DNA of 64,000 bases from Holdemanella porci (GCF_019052655.1 NZ_JAHQVB010000003.1:8442-72441), one strand, 5' to 3'. Positions 25,134 to 33,926 are shown, numbered from the stretch's first letter. Translations and numbers: made by a program. Notes: generated by a model not told the origin, from the letters alone.

Positions 25134-25632
25134 TATTGTAGAGTGTAAGAATGAAAATGATTTAAAAGAAGTAGCTATTCTTGCCGAAAAGATTTGGCAT
25201 GAATTCTTTCCTGGAATCATTTCAGAAGCACAAATTGATTATATGGTAGATAAGTTTCAGAGCTTTGATGCCATGCAAGACCAAGTAAAACATCAGCAGT
25301 ATCATTATCATAAGGTATATGAAGGTGATGAGCTAGCTGGATATATTGGGTTGCAGAATCAGCCAGATCGTTTATTCTTGTCTAAACTGTATTTAAAGGA
25401 TTCAGCTAGAGGAAAGCACTATGCGACTGAAATGTTTGAATATGTAAAGAAGCAGGCAGAAAAGTATTGTTACCCATCTATTTATTTGACTTGTAATAAA
25501 TATAATAAACATAGTCTAGCTGTATATGAGAAGTTTGGTTTTCAATGGATAGATTCTGTACAGACAGATATAGGAAATGATTTCATCATGGATGATTACA
25601 TCTTGGAATATCGATTAGGGACATTTTTATAA
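25120..25632 (+). CDS. GNAT-family N-acetyltransferase
   Basis: 170 aa from ATG 25120, which overlaps the nitroreductase stop by 14 bases. The acetyl-CoA-binding loop is in LYLKDSARGKHYATEMFEYV (the R/Q-x-x-G-x-G/A motif as ARGKHYA); NKYNKHSLAVYEKFGF is the usual motif B. The acetyl acceptor is unknown. Confidence 0.87.
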   Translation: MKSINIVECKNENDLKEVAILAEKIWHEFFPGIISEAQIDYMVDKFQSFDAMQDQVKHQQYHYHKVYEGDELAGYIGLQNQPDRLFLSKLYLKDSARGKHYATEMFEYVKKQAEKYCYPSIYLTCNKYNKHSLAVYEKFGFQWIDSVQTDIGNDFIMDDYILEYRLGTFL

Positions 25633-25679
25633 GTGTTCTTTTTTCTTATGTCTTTAATAATGGAGACAAGGTTGAACTG

Positions 25680-25693
25680 TGAAAACGTTAACA
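25680..25693 (+). promoter_or_regulatory. cre site upstream of the galactitol-type PTS operon
   Basis: TGAAAACGTTAACA fits the cre consensus at all positions. A TATAAT follows at 25701-25706, so CcpA binding would overlap the -35 region. Confidence 0.8.
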
Positions 25694-25730
25694 CAATAAT
25701 TATAATGATGATGTCGAGGAGCTGAGAATA

Positions 25731-27659
25731 GTGAATAACTTAACAGAACGAGAGTTAAAGATTTTATCTTATCTAATTGATGAAGATGACTTTATCAATG
25801 GAGACGATTTATCGAGTCGACTCGGAATTTCAAAAAAGACGATCCAACGAGAGATTGGTAGTATGAATGAAATTCTTAAAGATGAAAATTGCGCAATAGA
25901 GTCTGTTCCTAGCAAGGGATACAGGCTTGGAAAAGATGAAAAGTCAAAATTGATTAATGTATTGTTTTTGACAAAGGATAAAGATCAAGTCATCCCGACA
26001 ACTCAGCAGTCTCGCCAAGAGTGGTTGATTCACAAATTTATTTCTTTAAGTTTCAACGATGAACCTGTTACTTTACAGAAACTATGTGATGAATTATATA
26101 TCAGCATGACTTCTTTAAAGTATGATTTAAAACGTTTGAAAGGTATCTTTGAGAAATATGATTTGGAATTGGTGAAAAGAGAGAATAAAGGCTTAATCTT
26201 AAAAGGAGAAGAGAATAAGGTTCGTAAGTTGATTGTAGCCAGTTTGAATTCTGAACACACAAATTATTCTGTGAAGGATTTGATTGGATTTACGCAAAAA
26301 GATGAACATCAATTACGTTCGATGATTCTTGAAGCTATCGAACAATATGGAATTCTAGTTACGGATCTAGGCTTTACGAATTTATTAATTCACATTGAAA
26401 TTGCGGTTAGTCGTATTCGTAAAAACAAAATTATTCAATCTACAATGAAATTGGAGAAAGATGATTTTGTATCTAAAGAATATGCGTGTGCAAGTTACTT
26501 GTGCCTTAAAATCAGTCAGGAACTGAATTGTGAAATGCCTGTATTTGAAATTCAAAATGTATATCAGCATTTAATTGCTCAAAAACGAATTTTAAATAAA
26601 AATATGCAAATTGAAATGGATGAAGATACGGCTATGCTGGTGAATCATACGTTAGAGAAAATCAAACAAGTATATGGATTTGATTTCTCGAAGGATTCGA
26701 CATTAAGATTTGGACTTGTCGCTCACTTGGATAGTGCATTAAATCGCTTGAAATTAAAAATGCGAATTCAAAATGATCTTTTACAAGAGATAAAAACAAA
26801 TTATCCATTTGCCTTTGAATTGGCAAATATCTTGGGAAAGGATATTGAAGAAGCATATGGTGTTTCAGTAAATGAAGATGAAATTGGCTTTTTAGCAATT
26901 CATTTCTGTGGTGCCTTAGAAAGATTGAATTCTTCAAAAGAAACAAGTGTTAAAGCTTTGATTGTTTGTTCAACAGGAATTGGAACTTCGCTTCTTTTGA
27001 AATCAAAAATCAACGCAAAATTTAAAGATAAAATTGAAATTTTGGATGTTTGTGCCATGTATCAAATCAAAACATATCCAGAAGACGAATATGATCTGAT
27101 TATCAGTACAATTCCTTTAGAGGCAAAGAAAGATTCAATAGTGGTGACTCCATTGTTGAATGAAGATGATATTGAGCAAATCAATCGATATTTAAAATAT
27201 GGAAATGATCAGTTTAAACCAATCAAGAATTTATTTGTTTCTGAATTGTTTTTTCCGGATATTGATTTAGACAATCGAGAAGATATTATTGAGTTTATGT
27301 CAGATCAATTGTTGGAGAAGGGATATATTGATCAGGAGTGCAAAGAATCTTACAAAAAAAGAGAAAATATGGCAACTACAGAAATAGGTAATTTAGTCAG
27401 CGTACCTCATAGTATGGATGGAAAAATCTATAAGAGTGCGATTTGTGTAGGCATATTAAATAAACCTATTCAATGGGAATATGGAATGGTTCAAATCGTA
27501 TTGATGATAGCTGTAAGAAAGGAAGATATTCATAAGGAAAATGAATTTTTCTTACATGTATATCAAAAATTTGATCCGCTATATAAAGCAAAAAAAAGTA
27601 TTTCAATGAAAAATATTGAATATATAAGACAGCAATTTACAGAGGAGGAATTTATATGA
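25731..27659 (+). CDS. PRD-containing transcriptional regulator with EIIB and EIIA domains (MtlR/BglG type)
   Basis: 642 aa, GTG start behind GAGGAGC. Order: HTH_11 helix-turn-helix (about 5-60, SSRLGISKKTIQREI), second HTH (75-140), PRD1 (about 185-290), PRD2 (about 300-400, with LVAHLDSALNR and FLAIHFCGAL), a galactitol-type EIIB domain (VKALIVCSTGIGTS with the cysteine) and an EIIA-mannitol-like domain (from 500, with VPHSMDG). Such proteins activate a PTS operon according to the phosphorylation state of the PRDs, EIIB and EIIA parts. The gene leads the operon it probably controls, and its stop overlaps the EIIB start (ATGA). Confidence 0.93.
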   Translation: MNNLTERELKILSYLIDEDDFINGDDLSSRLGISKKTIQREIGSMNEILKDENCAIESVPSKGYRLGKDEKSKLINVLFLTKDKDQVIPTTQQSRQEWLIHKFISLSFNDEPVTLQKLCDELYISMTSLKYDLKRLKGIFEKYDLELVKRENKGLILKGEENKVRKLIVASLNSEHTNYSVKDLIGFTQKDEHQLRSMILEAIEQYGILVTDLGFTNLLIHIEIAVSRIRKNKIIQSTMKLEKDDFVSKEYACASYLCLKISQELNCEMPVFEIQNVYQHLIAQKRILNKNMQIEMDEDTAMLVNHTLEKIKQVYGFDFSKDSTLRFGLVAHLDSALNRLKLKMRIQNDLLQEIKTNYPFAFELANILGKDIEEAYGVSVNEDEIGFLAIHFCGALERLNSSKETSVKALIVCSTGIGTSLLLKSKINAKFKDKIEILDVCAMYQIKTYPEDEYDLIISTIPLEAKKDSIVVTPLLNEDDIEQINRYLKYGNDQFKPIKNLFVSELFFPDIDLDNREDIIEFMSDQLLEKGYIDQECKESYKKRENMATTEIGNLVSVPHSMDGKIYKSAICVGILNKPIQWEYGMVQIVLMIAVRKEDIHKENEFFLHVYQKFDPLYKAKKSISMKNIEYIRQQFTEEEFI

Positions 27660-27940
27660 AAAAAATCTTAGTAGCATGTGGAGCAGGCGTATGTACTAGT
27701 ACAGTAGCTTTACAAAAATTAAAAACAGCAATGGAACAAAGAGGATTGTCTAATCAAGTATCTTATGGACAATGTGCAGTTGCCGATTTAGGTATGAATG
27801 CAAAGAACTATGACTTAGTAATCACAACTTCAAAGGTAACAGCCGATTATGGTGTGCCTGTAGTATTTGGATTGAATTTTATTACAGGAATTGGAATTGA
27901 GCCACTTGTAGATGATATTGTAAAAAAATTAGGTTTATAA
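27656..27940 (+). CDS. PTS galactitol-family EIIB
   Basis: 94-residue phosphocarrier. The N-terminal KKILVACGAGVCTSTVAL holds the phospho-cysteine C8. Overlaps the regulator by the ATGA arrangement and is one base from EIIA. Confidence 0.92.
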   Translation: MKKILVACGAGVCTSTVALQKLKTAMEQRGLSNQVSYGQCAVADLGMNAKNYDLVITTSKVTADYGVPVVFGLNFITGIGIEPLVDDIVKKLGL

Positions 27941-27941
27941 A

Positions 27942-28394
27942 ATGCTAAATGAAGAATTGATTTATTTAGATATGCCTTATTCTACACAAAATGAATTGTT
28001 CGAAGAAATGAGTAAAAAATTTCTAGAATTAGGCTATGTAAATGAAGAATATTTGGATGCATTGAAGAAAAGGGAAGAGGAATTTCCTACAGGAATCAAA
28101 ACACAGGTGGCAGGACTTGCAATTCCACATGTTGATAGTAAGTATATCAAGAAGGCTGGAATTGCGGTAGTTCGATTAAAAAAACCAATTCTCTTTCAAG
28201 AGATGTGTACAAACAATGATGTAGATGTAAATCTAGTATTCATGTTACTTGTAAAAGATAAGTCAAAACAAGTAACGACATTAAGTGCTTTAATGGGTTG
28301 TTTTTCAAATGAAGAAGCTTTGAAGCAGTTAATGACAGGTTCAAAAACAGAAATTATAGAAGAATTAGAAAAAATTTTAGAGGAGAATGAATAA
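27942..28394 (+). CDS. PTS galactitol-family EIIA (EIIA-2 fold)
   Basis: 150 aa. The phospho-histidine is in GLAIPHVDSKY; helices on either side fit the mannitol/fructose/galactitol EIIA family. Stop and next start overlap (TAATG). Confidence 0.92.
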   Translation: MLNEELIYLDMPYSTQNELFEEMSKKFLELGYVNEEYLDALKKREEEFPTGIKTQVAGLAIPHVDSKYIKKAGIAVVRLKKPILFQEMCTNNDVDVNLVFMLLVKDKSKQVTTLSALMGCFSNEEALKQLMTGSKTEIIEELEKILEENE

Positions 28395-29803
28395 TGGCAG
28401 TAATTAATGGTATTAAAAGTGCAATTATGTTGATCATTAATTTAGGACCAACCGTCATGATGCCAATCATTATGACAATTATTGGGTTGTGCTTAGGTGT
28501 AAAGTTTGCACGTTCGTTAAAAGGTGGTTTATTAGTAGGTATTGGATTTATCGGTTTGAATGCGACAGTTTCTATTTTAACAGGAGCTGTACAACCAGCC
28601 GTAGATAATATGGTTAAATTATTTGGCTTAAACTTAACAGTTATTGATGTTGGATGGCCTTCTGCAAGTGCTATCGCATTTGGTACAGCCGTTGGTGTTG
28701 CGATGATTCCATTAGGAATTTTCATTAACGTTATTATGTTGTTGACTAAGACAACTCGTACAGTTGATGTTGATATCTGGGATTTCTGGCACTTTGCCTT
28801 CTCAGGATCTATCGTTTATGCTTTAACTCATAATATGTTAATCGCATTATCTTTAGCTGCTGTAAACATGGTTGTAATTATGGTCATTGCAGATCGTACT
28901 GCTAAAGGAACAGAAGAAATCTTAGGTTTACCTGGAATCACATTCCCTCATGGATTAGCTGGTTCATTTGTTCCAATTGCTTATGTATTGGATAAAATTA
29001 TTGATAAGATTCCTGGTATTAATAAAATTAAATTGGATGAAAACGCAATCAATAAAAAACTAGGTTTGATTGGTGATCCATCCATCTTAGGATTGATTGT
29101 TGGTTTAATTTTAGGTGTTGCAGGTTATGCATTTATGCCAAACTTAACTTTAGAATCTAAAGTAGGAAGTATTTTGACAATGGGTGTTACAGTTTCTGCT
29201 GTATTGGTTATTACTCCAAAGATGGCAGCCATCTTAATGGAAGGTGTTGTACCAGTTAGTGAAGGGGTTCAATCTATTATTCAAAAGAAATTCTCAGGTC
29301 ACGGAAAAGTATATATTGGTCTAGACTGTGCTGCTGGTATTGGACACCCAGTTGTATTGGCTATGTCAGTTATCATGGTTCCAATTACATTATTACTAGC
29401 TATTATCTTACCTGGAAATGAATTCTTACCATTAGTTGGATTATGTGGTATTTGTTTCCAATTCCCATTAATTGTTGCGATTACTAAAGGTGATTTCTTC
29501 AGAACATTCTTAATTGGTATCGTTGTTATGGGTCTTGGATTATATATTGGTACAAACTTAGCGCCATTATTTACTTCAGCTGCTCAAGCTGCTCACTTCC
29601 CAATTCCAGATGGAGCTGCATTGATTTCAAGTATTGACTATGGATCAAACCCAATTCCTTGGTTGTTAGTTCAAATCACAAATTTAGGTCCAGTATTCAT
29701 TATTGTAGTTATCGCATTAACCGTATTATTGGCTTTGTGGAACCGTAAACAAATTTTACGTGAAGAACAAGAAGAAGCTCAAGCTGCTAATCAAGGTGAA
29801 TAG
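28394..29803 (+). CDS. PTS galactitol-family EIIC permease
   Basis: 469 aa, about ten to twelve membrane segments. GLGVKFARSLKGGLLVGIGF-like N-terminus, LPGITFPHGLAGSFVPIAYV and DCAAGIGHPVVLAMSVIM fit the GatC family. Members of this family import galactitol, arabitol, ribitol and other pentitols or ketoses. The downstream AraD epimerase and transketolase suggest a C5 substrate that arrives as L-ribulose-5-phosphate or a related ketopentose phosphate; this is inference. Confidence 0.92.
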   Translation: MAVINGIKSAIMLIINLGPTVMMPIIMTIIGLCLGVKFARSLKGGLLVGIGFIGLNATVSILTGAVQPAVDNMVKLFGLNLTVIDVGWPSASAIAFGTAVGVAMIPLGIFINVIMLLTKTTRTVDVDIWDFWHFAFSGSIVYALTHNMLIALSLAAVNMVVIMVIADRTAKGTEEILGLPGITFPHGLAGSFVPIAYVLDKIIDKIPGINKIKLDENAINKKLGLIGDPSILGLIVGLILGVAGYAFMPNLTLESKVGSILTMGVTVSAVLVITPKMAAILMEGVVPVSEGVQSIIQKKFSGHGKVYIGLDCAAGIGHPVVLAMSVIMVPITLLLAIILPGNEFLPLVGLCGICFQFPLIVAITKGDFFRTFLIGIVVMGLGLYIGTNLAPLFTSAAQAAHFPIPDGAALISSIDYGSNPIPWLLVQITNLGPVFIIVVIALTVLLALWNRKQILREEQEEAQAANQGE

Positions 29804-29806
29804 TAA

Positions 29807-30502
29807 ATGTTAGAAGACTTAAAACAGCAGGTTTTAGAGGCAAATTTACAACTTGTAAAGAACAATCTAGTTATTTATACATGGGGAAATGTATCGGGTA
29901 TTGATCGTGAAAAAGGATTGTTTGTGATCAAGCCATCGGGAGTTCCTTATGATAAATTGACGGCTGATGACATGGTTGTTGTAGATTTACAAGGAAATAT
30001 AGTTGAAGGTAAATTGAATCCAAGCTCAGATACACCTACGCATCTAGCTTTATACAATGCTTTTGGTGAAATTGGTGGAATTGTGCATACACATTCAAAA
30101 TGGGCTACCGCATGGGCACAGGCTGGTTGTGGCATTAAACCTATGGGAACAACACAGGCCGATTATTTCTATGGAGAAATTCCTTGTACTCGAGAAATGA
30201 CAAAACAAGAAATCGAAGGGGATTATGAATTAGAAACTGGAAATGTGATTGTCGAAACATTTAAGGATAGACAAATCAATTCGGTATATGTTCCAGGCGT
30301 TCTTGTACATAGTCATGGACCATTCGCATGGGGAAAAGATGCAAATGAAGCTGTGTACAATGCAACAGTCATGGAAGAATGTGCTATGATGACCTATGTA
30401 TCAACGCAATTAGCTCATGAAAATGTTTTTATGAGTCAAGATTTATTAGATAAACATTTTTTGAGAAAGCATGGAGCACATGCGTATTATGGACAAAGAT
30501 AG
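29807..30502 (+). CDS. araD: L-ribulose-5-phosphate 4-epimerase (AraD/UlaF family)
   Basis: 231 aa class II aldolase fold. [17 protein letters not shown] and [16 protein letters not shown] (zinc-binding histidines) match the family, as does the late [12 protein letters not shown] histidine pair. It interconverts L-ribulose-5-phosphate and D-xylulose-5-phosphate in the cytoplasm, feeding the transketolase encoded next. Four bases separate it from the EIIC stop. Confidence 0.92.
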   Translation: MLEDLKQQVLEANLQLVKNNLVIYTWGNVSGIDREKGLFVIKPSGVPYDKLTADDMVVVDLQGNIVEGKLNPSSDTPTHLALYNAFGEIGGIVHTHSKWATAWAQAGCGIKPMGTTQADYFYGEIPCTREMTKQEIEGDYELETGNVIVETFKDRQINSVYVPGVLVHSHGPFAWGKDANEAVYNATVMEECAMMTYVSTQLAHENVFMSQDLLDKHFLRKHGAHAYYGQR

Positions 30503-30532
30503 AGAATGATTCATCAATCATTCTCTTTTTAA
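30501..30532 (+). terminator. intra-operon terminator
   Basis: AGAGAATGAT pairs with ATCATTCTCT around TCATCA, followed by five T residues. It separates araD from the transketolase pair and may lower, rather than stop, read-through. Confidence 0.75.
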
Positions 30533-30548
30533 AAAGGAAGGGACAAAA

Positions 30549-31367
30549 ATGACAAACGAAAAATTAAAAGTTCACGCCAATAACATTCGTAAAAATATTA
30601 TTACTGAAGTCTATAGTGCAAAGTCAGGACATCCAGGAGGCTCATTGAGTGCGGCGGATATCATGACAGAACTATATTTTGAACAGATGGATATCAATAA
30701 GGAAAATGTAAATACAATCGATCGTGATCGTTTTGTATTGAGCAAGGGACATGCAAGTCCATTATTGTATGCAACTTTAGCTGAAAAAGGTTTTATTGAT
30801 ATGGAAGATTTAAAAGGATTTAGACATATTGATTCAAAATTACAAGGACATCCAAATATGAACTATGTAACAGGTGTCGATATGTCTACTGGATCTTTAG
30901 GACAAGGTATTTCTTGTGCAGTAGGTATGGCTATCACAAATAAAGTAGATGGAAACGATCATCGTATTTATGCATTACTTGGCGATGGCGAATGTGAAGA
31001 AGGACAAGTATGGGAAGCTTGTATGGCAGCAGCTCACTATAAATTGGATAACTTATGTGCGATTCTTGATTATAATCACCTTCAAATTGATGGAAATATT
31101 GATGATGTGATTTCACCAGAGCCATTCGCAAGTAAATTTGAATCTTTTGGATGGAACGTATTGGACGTAAATGGACATGATTTTGATGAATTAAGAAATG
31201 CATTTGAACAGGCTGAACAAGTAAAAAATAAACCAACTGTAATTATTGCTCATACTATTAAGGGTAAAGGTGTATCCTTTATGGAGAATAACTATGCATG
31301 GCATGGTGCAGCTCCAAATCAAGAACAATATGAGCAGGCAATGGAAGAATTAGGAGGTCTTGAATAA
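30549..31367 (+). CDS. transketolase, N-terminal subunit
   Basis: 272 aa, the thiamine diphosphate-binding half of a split transketolase. SGHPGGSLSAADIMTELYF, LSKGHASPLLYA and the ThDP motif GDGECEEGQVWEA followed by DYNHLQIDG are seen. It must pair with the C-terminal subunit that starts at the last base of this gene (TAATG overlap). Converts xylulose-5-phosphate made by AraD. Confidence 0.95.
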   Translation: MTNEKLKVHANNIRKNIITEVYSAKSGHPGGSLSAADIMTELYFEQMDINKENVNTIDRDRFVLSKGHASPLLYATLAEKGFIDMEDLKGFRHIDSKLQGHPNMNYVTGVDMSTGSLGQGISCAVGMAITNKVDGNDHRIYALLGDGECEEGQVWEACMAAAHYKLDNLCAILDYNHLQIDGNIDDVISPEPFASKFESFGWNVLDVNGHDFDELRNAFEQAEQVKNKPTVIIAHTIKGKGVSFMENNYAWHGAAPNQEQYEQAMEELGGLE

Positions 31368-32290
31368 TGGCAACAGCAACAAGAGAAGCATATGGTAAGA
31401 CTTTGGCAAAACTAATTGTAGAACATGATGATTTATTTGTGTTGGATGCTGATCTTACAAAATCTACAAAGACAATCGAAGCTAAAAAGGCAAGACCTGA
31501 GCATCATTTCAATATGGGAATTGCCGAAGGAAATATGATGGCAGTCGCTGCAGGTATGGCTGCATCTAATAAAGTAGTGTACGCATCAAGCTTTGCGATG
31601 TTTGCGGCAGGAAGAGCTTTTGAACAGATTCGTAACAGTATCTGTTATCCAAACTTGAATGTAAAAGTATGTGCTACACATGCTGGAATCAGTGTAGGAG
31701 AAGATGGCGCTAGCCATCAGTGTATTGAAGACTTAGCTCTAATGCGCTCTATTCCAAATATGAAAGTATTCCAACCTTGTGATGCCAAACAGACTGAAGA
31801 AATTATTAAGGCTGTATACTCTATTGAAGGACCTTGTTATGTAAGACTAGGAAGACTTGGAGTTGAGGATGTATATGATGAAAATTACAAGTATGAATTT
31901 GGCAAGGGAAATGTACTAAAAAAAGGAGGCAAGGTAGCTATTATTGCTTCTGGATTAATGGTACAGGAAAGCTTAAAGGCGTATGATTTATTAGAAAATA
32001 AACCAACAGTTATTGATATTCCAACGATCAAACCTATTGATAAGGAATTGATCATTGAAACAGCGAAAACACATGATGTGATTGTAACTGTGGAAGAACA
32101 CAATGTATATGGTGGTTTAGGTAGTGCAGTCAGTGAAGTGCTTGCACCAGAAGGAATCGCATGCAGACAATATATGTTGGGTATGCAGGATACGTTTGGC
32201 AGAAGTGGAAAACCTAAAGATCTATTAGATTATTATGGTTTGGATGCAAAGTATATTGCAGATAAAATTATGAGAATTACAGAAAAATAG
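31367..32290 (+). CDS. transketolase, C-terminal subunit
   Basis: 307 aa: pyrimidine-binding and C-terminal domains of the split transketolase. Landmarks are the FNMGIAEGNMMAVAAGMA glutamate region, CATHAGISVGEDGASHQC and the final LLDYYGLDAKY. The 20 bases encoding part of that last motif recur at 32742-32761 (see the fragment there). Confidence 0.95.
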   Translation: MATATREAYGKTLAKLIVEHDDLFVLDADLTKSTKTIEAKKARPEHHFNMGIAEGNMMAVAAGMAASNKVVYASSFAMFAAGRAFEQIRNSICYPNLNVKVCATHAGISVGEDGASHQCIEDLALMRSIPNMKVFQPCDAKQTEEIIKAVYSIEGPCYVRLGRLGVEDVYDENYKYEFGKGNVLKKGGKVAIIASGLMVQESLKAYDLLENKPTVIDIPTIKPIDKELIIETAKTHDVIVTVEEHNVYGGLGSAVSEVLAPEGIACRQYMLGMQDTFGRSGKPKDLLDYYGLDAKYIADKIMRITEK

Positions 32291-32297
32291 TATTAAA

Positions 32298-32330
32298 AAA
32301 CAAGTCACCTGATAACTGGGTGACTTGTTT
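32298..32330 (+). terminator. intrinsic terminator after transketolase
   Basis: AAACAAGTCACC pairs with GGTGACTTGTTT around TGATAACTG. Confidence 0.8.
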
Positions 32331-32393
32331 AATGTTTATGGAAGATTTTTTTTGAAATTTACGTGATTTAATAATGTTTTCACATTGGATCTT

Positions 32394-32399
32394 TATAAT
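32394..32399 (+). promoter_or_regulatory. -10 element of the small toxin-like gene
   Basis: Perfect TATAAT; no convincing -35 at 16-18 bases. Transcription from here would give a leader of about 107 bases, long for so short an ORF. Confidence 0.45.
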
Positions 32400-32483
32400 A
32401 AAAATTGGCTACTGGATGTGGTTGGTGGTTGCCTCTTGTTAAGGAGTTTTGAAGCCTTGAATCTTGAATTCCAGGTAAGTAGA

Positions 32484-32506
32484 TCCTTCTATTTTTTGCA
32501 GGAGGA
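32484..32506 (+). promoter_or_regulatory. hairpin sequestering the Shine-Dalgarno sequence
   Basis: TCCTTCT pairs with the ribosome site AGGAGGA (one G-U pair) around a nine-base loop. This kind of hairpin is common in type I toxin mRNAs. Confidence 0.55.
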
Positions 32507-32512
32507 AAGCTT

Positions 32513-32614
32513 ATGTATATATATCTACATATTGATGTTGCTATGTGCTTATTTGCCATAGTAGAAATACTAAAAGTAACATTGATTATTATAGAAAAAT
32601 GCAAAAAGCACTAA
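32513..32614 (+). CDS. 33-residue toxin-like membrane peptide
   Basis: A very short ORF with a strong ribosome site (GCAGGAGGAAA) seven bases before its ATG. The peptide has one hydrophobic stretch (about 10-27, rich in I, L, V, A) and a basic end (EKCKKH), the shape of Fst/Ldr, TxpA or holin-like type I toxins. I do not recognise an exact family. An antisense promoter and a shared terminator lie just downstream, and a hairpin covers its ribosome site. Confidence 0.5.
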   Translation: MYIYLHIDVAMCLFAIVEILKVTLIIIEKCKKH

Positions 32615-32698
32615 TCACCACTAGCAATGGAAATAGATTAGTGCTTCAGCATTAACTATATTTCAGAGCAGCCACTGCTTTTCCAGTAGCTTTTCTCT
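32600..32698 (-). ncRNA. candidate antisense antitoxin RNA
   Basis: A consensus promoter on the minus strand would start a transcript near 32698 running towards the toxin ORF. It can fold AGCTACTG with CAGTGGCT in its 5' half and ends in the hairpin shared with the toxin mRNA. It overlaps the 3' end of the toxin transcript, as in the convergent par/Fst arrangement. No ORF of note lies within it. Confidence 0.45.
32606..32646. terminator. bidirectional terminator shared by toxin mRNA and antisense RNA
   Basis: AAGCACTAATC and GATTAGTGCTT form a perfect 11-base stem with a 19-base loop. On the minus strand it is followed by TTTTTGCATTTTT. The left arm covers the last toxin codons. Confidence 0.7.
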
Positions 32699-32704
32699 AT
32701 TTGT

Positions 32705-32733
32705 ATTATACCGATAAAGGAATGGTTATGCAA
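32705..32733 (-). promoter_or_regulatory. antisense RNA promoter
   Basis: On the minus strand: TTGCAT, a 17-base spacer, and a perfect TATAAT. No other gene lies downstream on this strand within 1 kb. Confidence 0.65.
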
Positions 32734-32735
32734 AT

Positions 32736-32798
32736 TTATTGGATTATTATGGTTTGGATGCTAAACATATCAAAGAATTTGTTGAATCATTAAAATAA
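32736..32798 (+). pseudogene. 3'-end fragment of a transketolase gene
   Basis: Twenty codons and a stop, reading LLDYYGLDAKHIKEFVESLK. The first ten residues equal the C-terminus of the intact transketolase subunit (LLDYYGLDAK), and 20 bases (32742-32761) are identical to 32228-32247; after that the two diverge. No transketolase sequence lies upstream of the fragment. Its own terminator follows at 32799-32828. Confidence 0.8.
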
Positions 32799-32828
32799 GA
32801 TGGAGTTTGACTTCATCTTTCTTTTTTT
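32799..32828 (+). terminator. terminator behind the transketolase fragment
   Basis: GATGGAGT pairs with ACTTCATC (one G-U) around TTG, followed by CTTTCTTTTTTT. Confidence 0.75.
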
Positions 32829-32884
32829 GAAAAAATTTTTAGAATATGATATTGTCAAAGGGTGATTAAAGAGGGATGTTGAAT

Positions 32885-33916
32885 ATGGATATGAAGAAGA
32901 TACAGGAGTTACCAACTCCAGAAGAATTAAAGAAGGAGTTTCCTTTGCCTTATAAGGTGCAAAAAATCAAGAAACAAAGAGATCAGGAAATTGAAGATAT
33001 TTTTACTGGAAAAGATGATCGTTTAATTTTAATTATTGGTCCTTGTAGTGCGGATCGTGAAGATTCGGTTTTAGACTATATGAATCGTTTGGCTGTTTTA
33101 CAGGAAAAAGTAAAAGATAAGATTTTTATGATTCCACGTGTCTATACAAATAAACCTCGTACAAAGGGGGTTGGATATAAGGGGATGTTGCATCAGCCAG
33201 ATCCACATGCCGAAGAGGATATGTTGAAGGGAATCATTGCGATTCGTAAACTGCATACAGATGTTGTAACACAAACTGATTTTACTTGTGCAGAAGAGAT
33301 GCTGTATCCAGAAAATCATGCGTATTTATCGGATTTATTAGGATATGTTGCCATAGGGGCAAGAAGCGTTGAAAATCAACAACATCGTATAGTGGCTAGT
33401 GGTGTAGGAATTCCTGCAGGAATGAAGAATCCGACAGGTGGAGATCTTGCAGTCATGATGAATTCTATTGTGGCAGCGCAAGCCGATCAAAGATTTGTAT
33501 ATCGTGGCTGGGAAGTACAGACTGAGGGAAATCCACTAGCTCATGCGATATTAAGAGGATATGTGGATAAGTTCAATCATGCGCATGCGAATTATCACTA
33601 TGAAGATTTGATGGAGTTGATTCACTTATATGAAAAGTCAGATTTAAAGAATCCGGCTTGTATTGTAGATTGTAATCACTCGAATTCAAATAAACAATAT
33701 TTAGAACAGATTCGTATTGCCAAGGATGTTATGCATTCTAGAAGTAAATCGGAAGATATCAAAAAGCTGGTGAAAGGCTTAATGATTGAGAGTTATTTAG
33801 AGGATGGAAATCAGCCAACAGATGGTAATGTGTATGGAAAGTCGATCACAGATCCTTGTCTTGGTTGGGATAAGACAGAACAATTGGTTTTAGATTTATA
33901 TAAGTTGTGCGATTAG
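32885..33916 (+). CDS. 3-deoxy-7-phosphoheptulonate (DAHP) synthase, class I
   Basis: 343 aa, AroF/G/H type. Condenses phosphoenolpyruvate and erythrose-4-phosphate, the first step of aromatic amino acid synthesis. LIIGPCSADRED, IPRVYTNKPRTKGVGYKG, GARSVENQQHR, GMKNPTGGD and VDCNHSNSNK are all present, including the metal-binding Cys, His and Glu/Asp residues of the family. ATG 32885 sits nine bases after GAGGG; ATG 32876 is in frame but abuts the ribosome site. Monocistronic. Confidence 0.95.
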   Translation: MDMKKIQELPTPEELKKEFPLPYKVQKIKKQRDQEIEDIFTGKDDRLILIIGPCSADREDSVLDYMNRLAVLQEKVKDKIFMIPRVYTNKPRTKGVGYKGMLHQPDPHAEEDMLKGIIAIRKLHTDVVTQTDFTCAEEMLYPENHAYLSDLLGYVAIGARSVENQQHRIVASGVGIPAGMKNPTGGDLAVMMNSIVAAQADQRFVYRGWEVQTEGNPLAHAILRGYVDKFNHAHANYHYEDLMELIHLYEKSDLKNPACIVDCNHSNSNKQYLEQIRIAKDVMHSRSKSEDIKKLVKGLMIESYLEDGNQPTDGNVYGKSITDPCLGWDKTEQLVLDLYKLCD

Positions 33917-33926
33917 GAAGCGTTGT

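Noticed and set aside
32380-32604. 74-codon minus-strand ORF in the toxin region
   Set aside because: It runs against the toxin-like ORF and its ribosome site, resembles nothing, and begins beyond the antisense RNA terminator.
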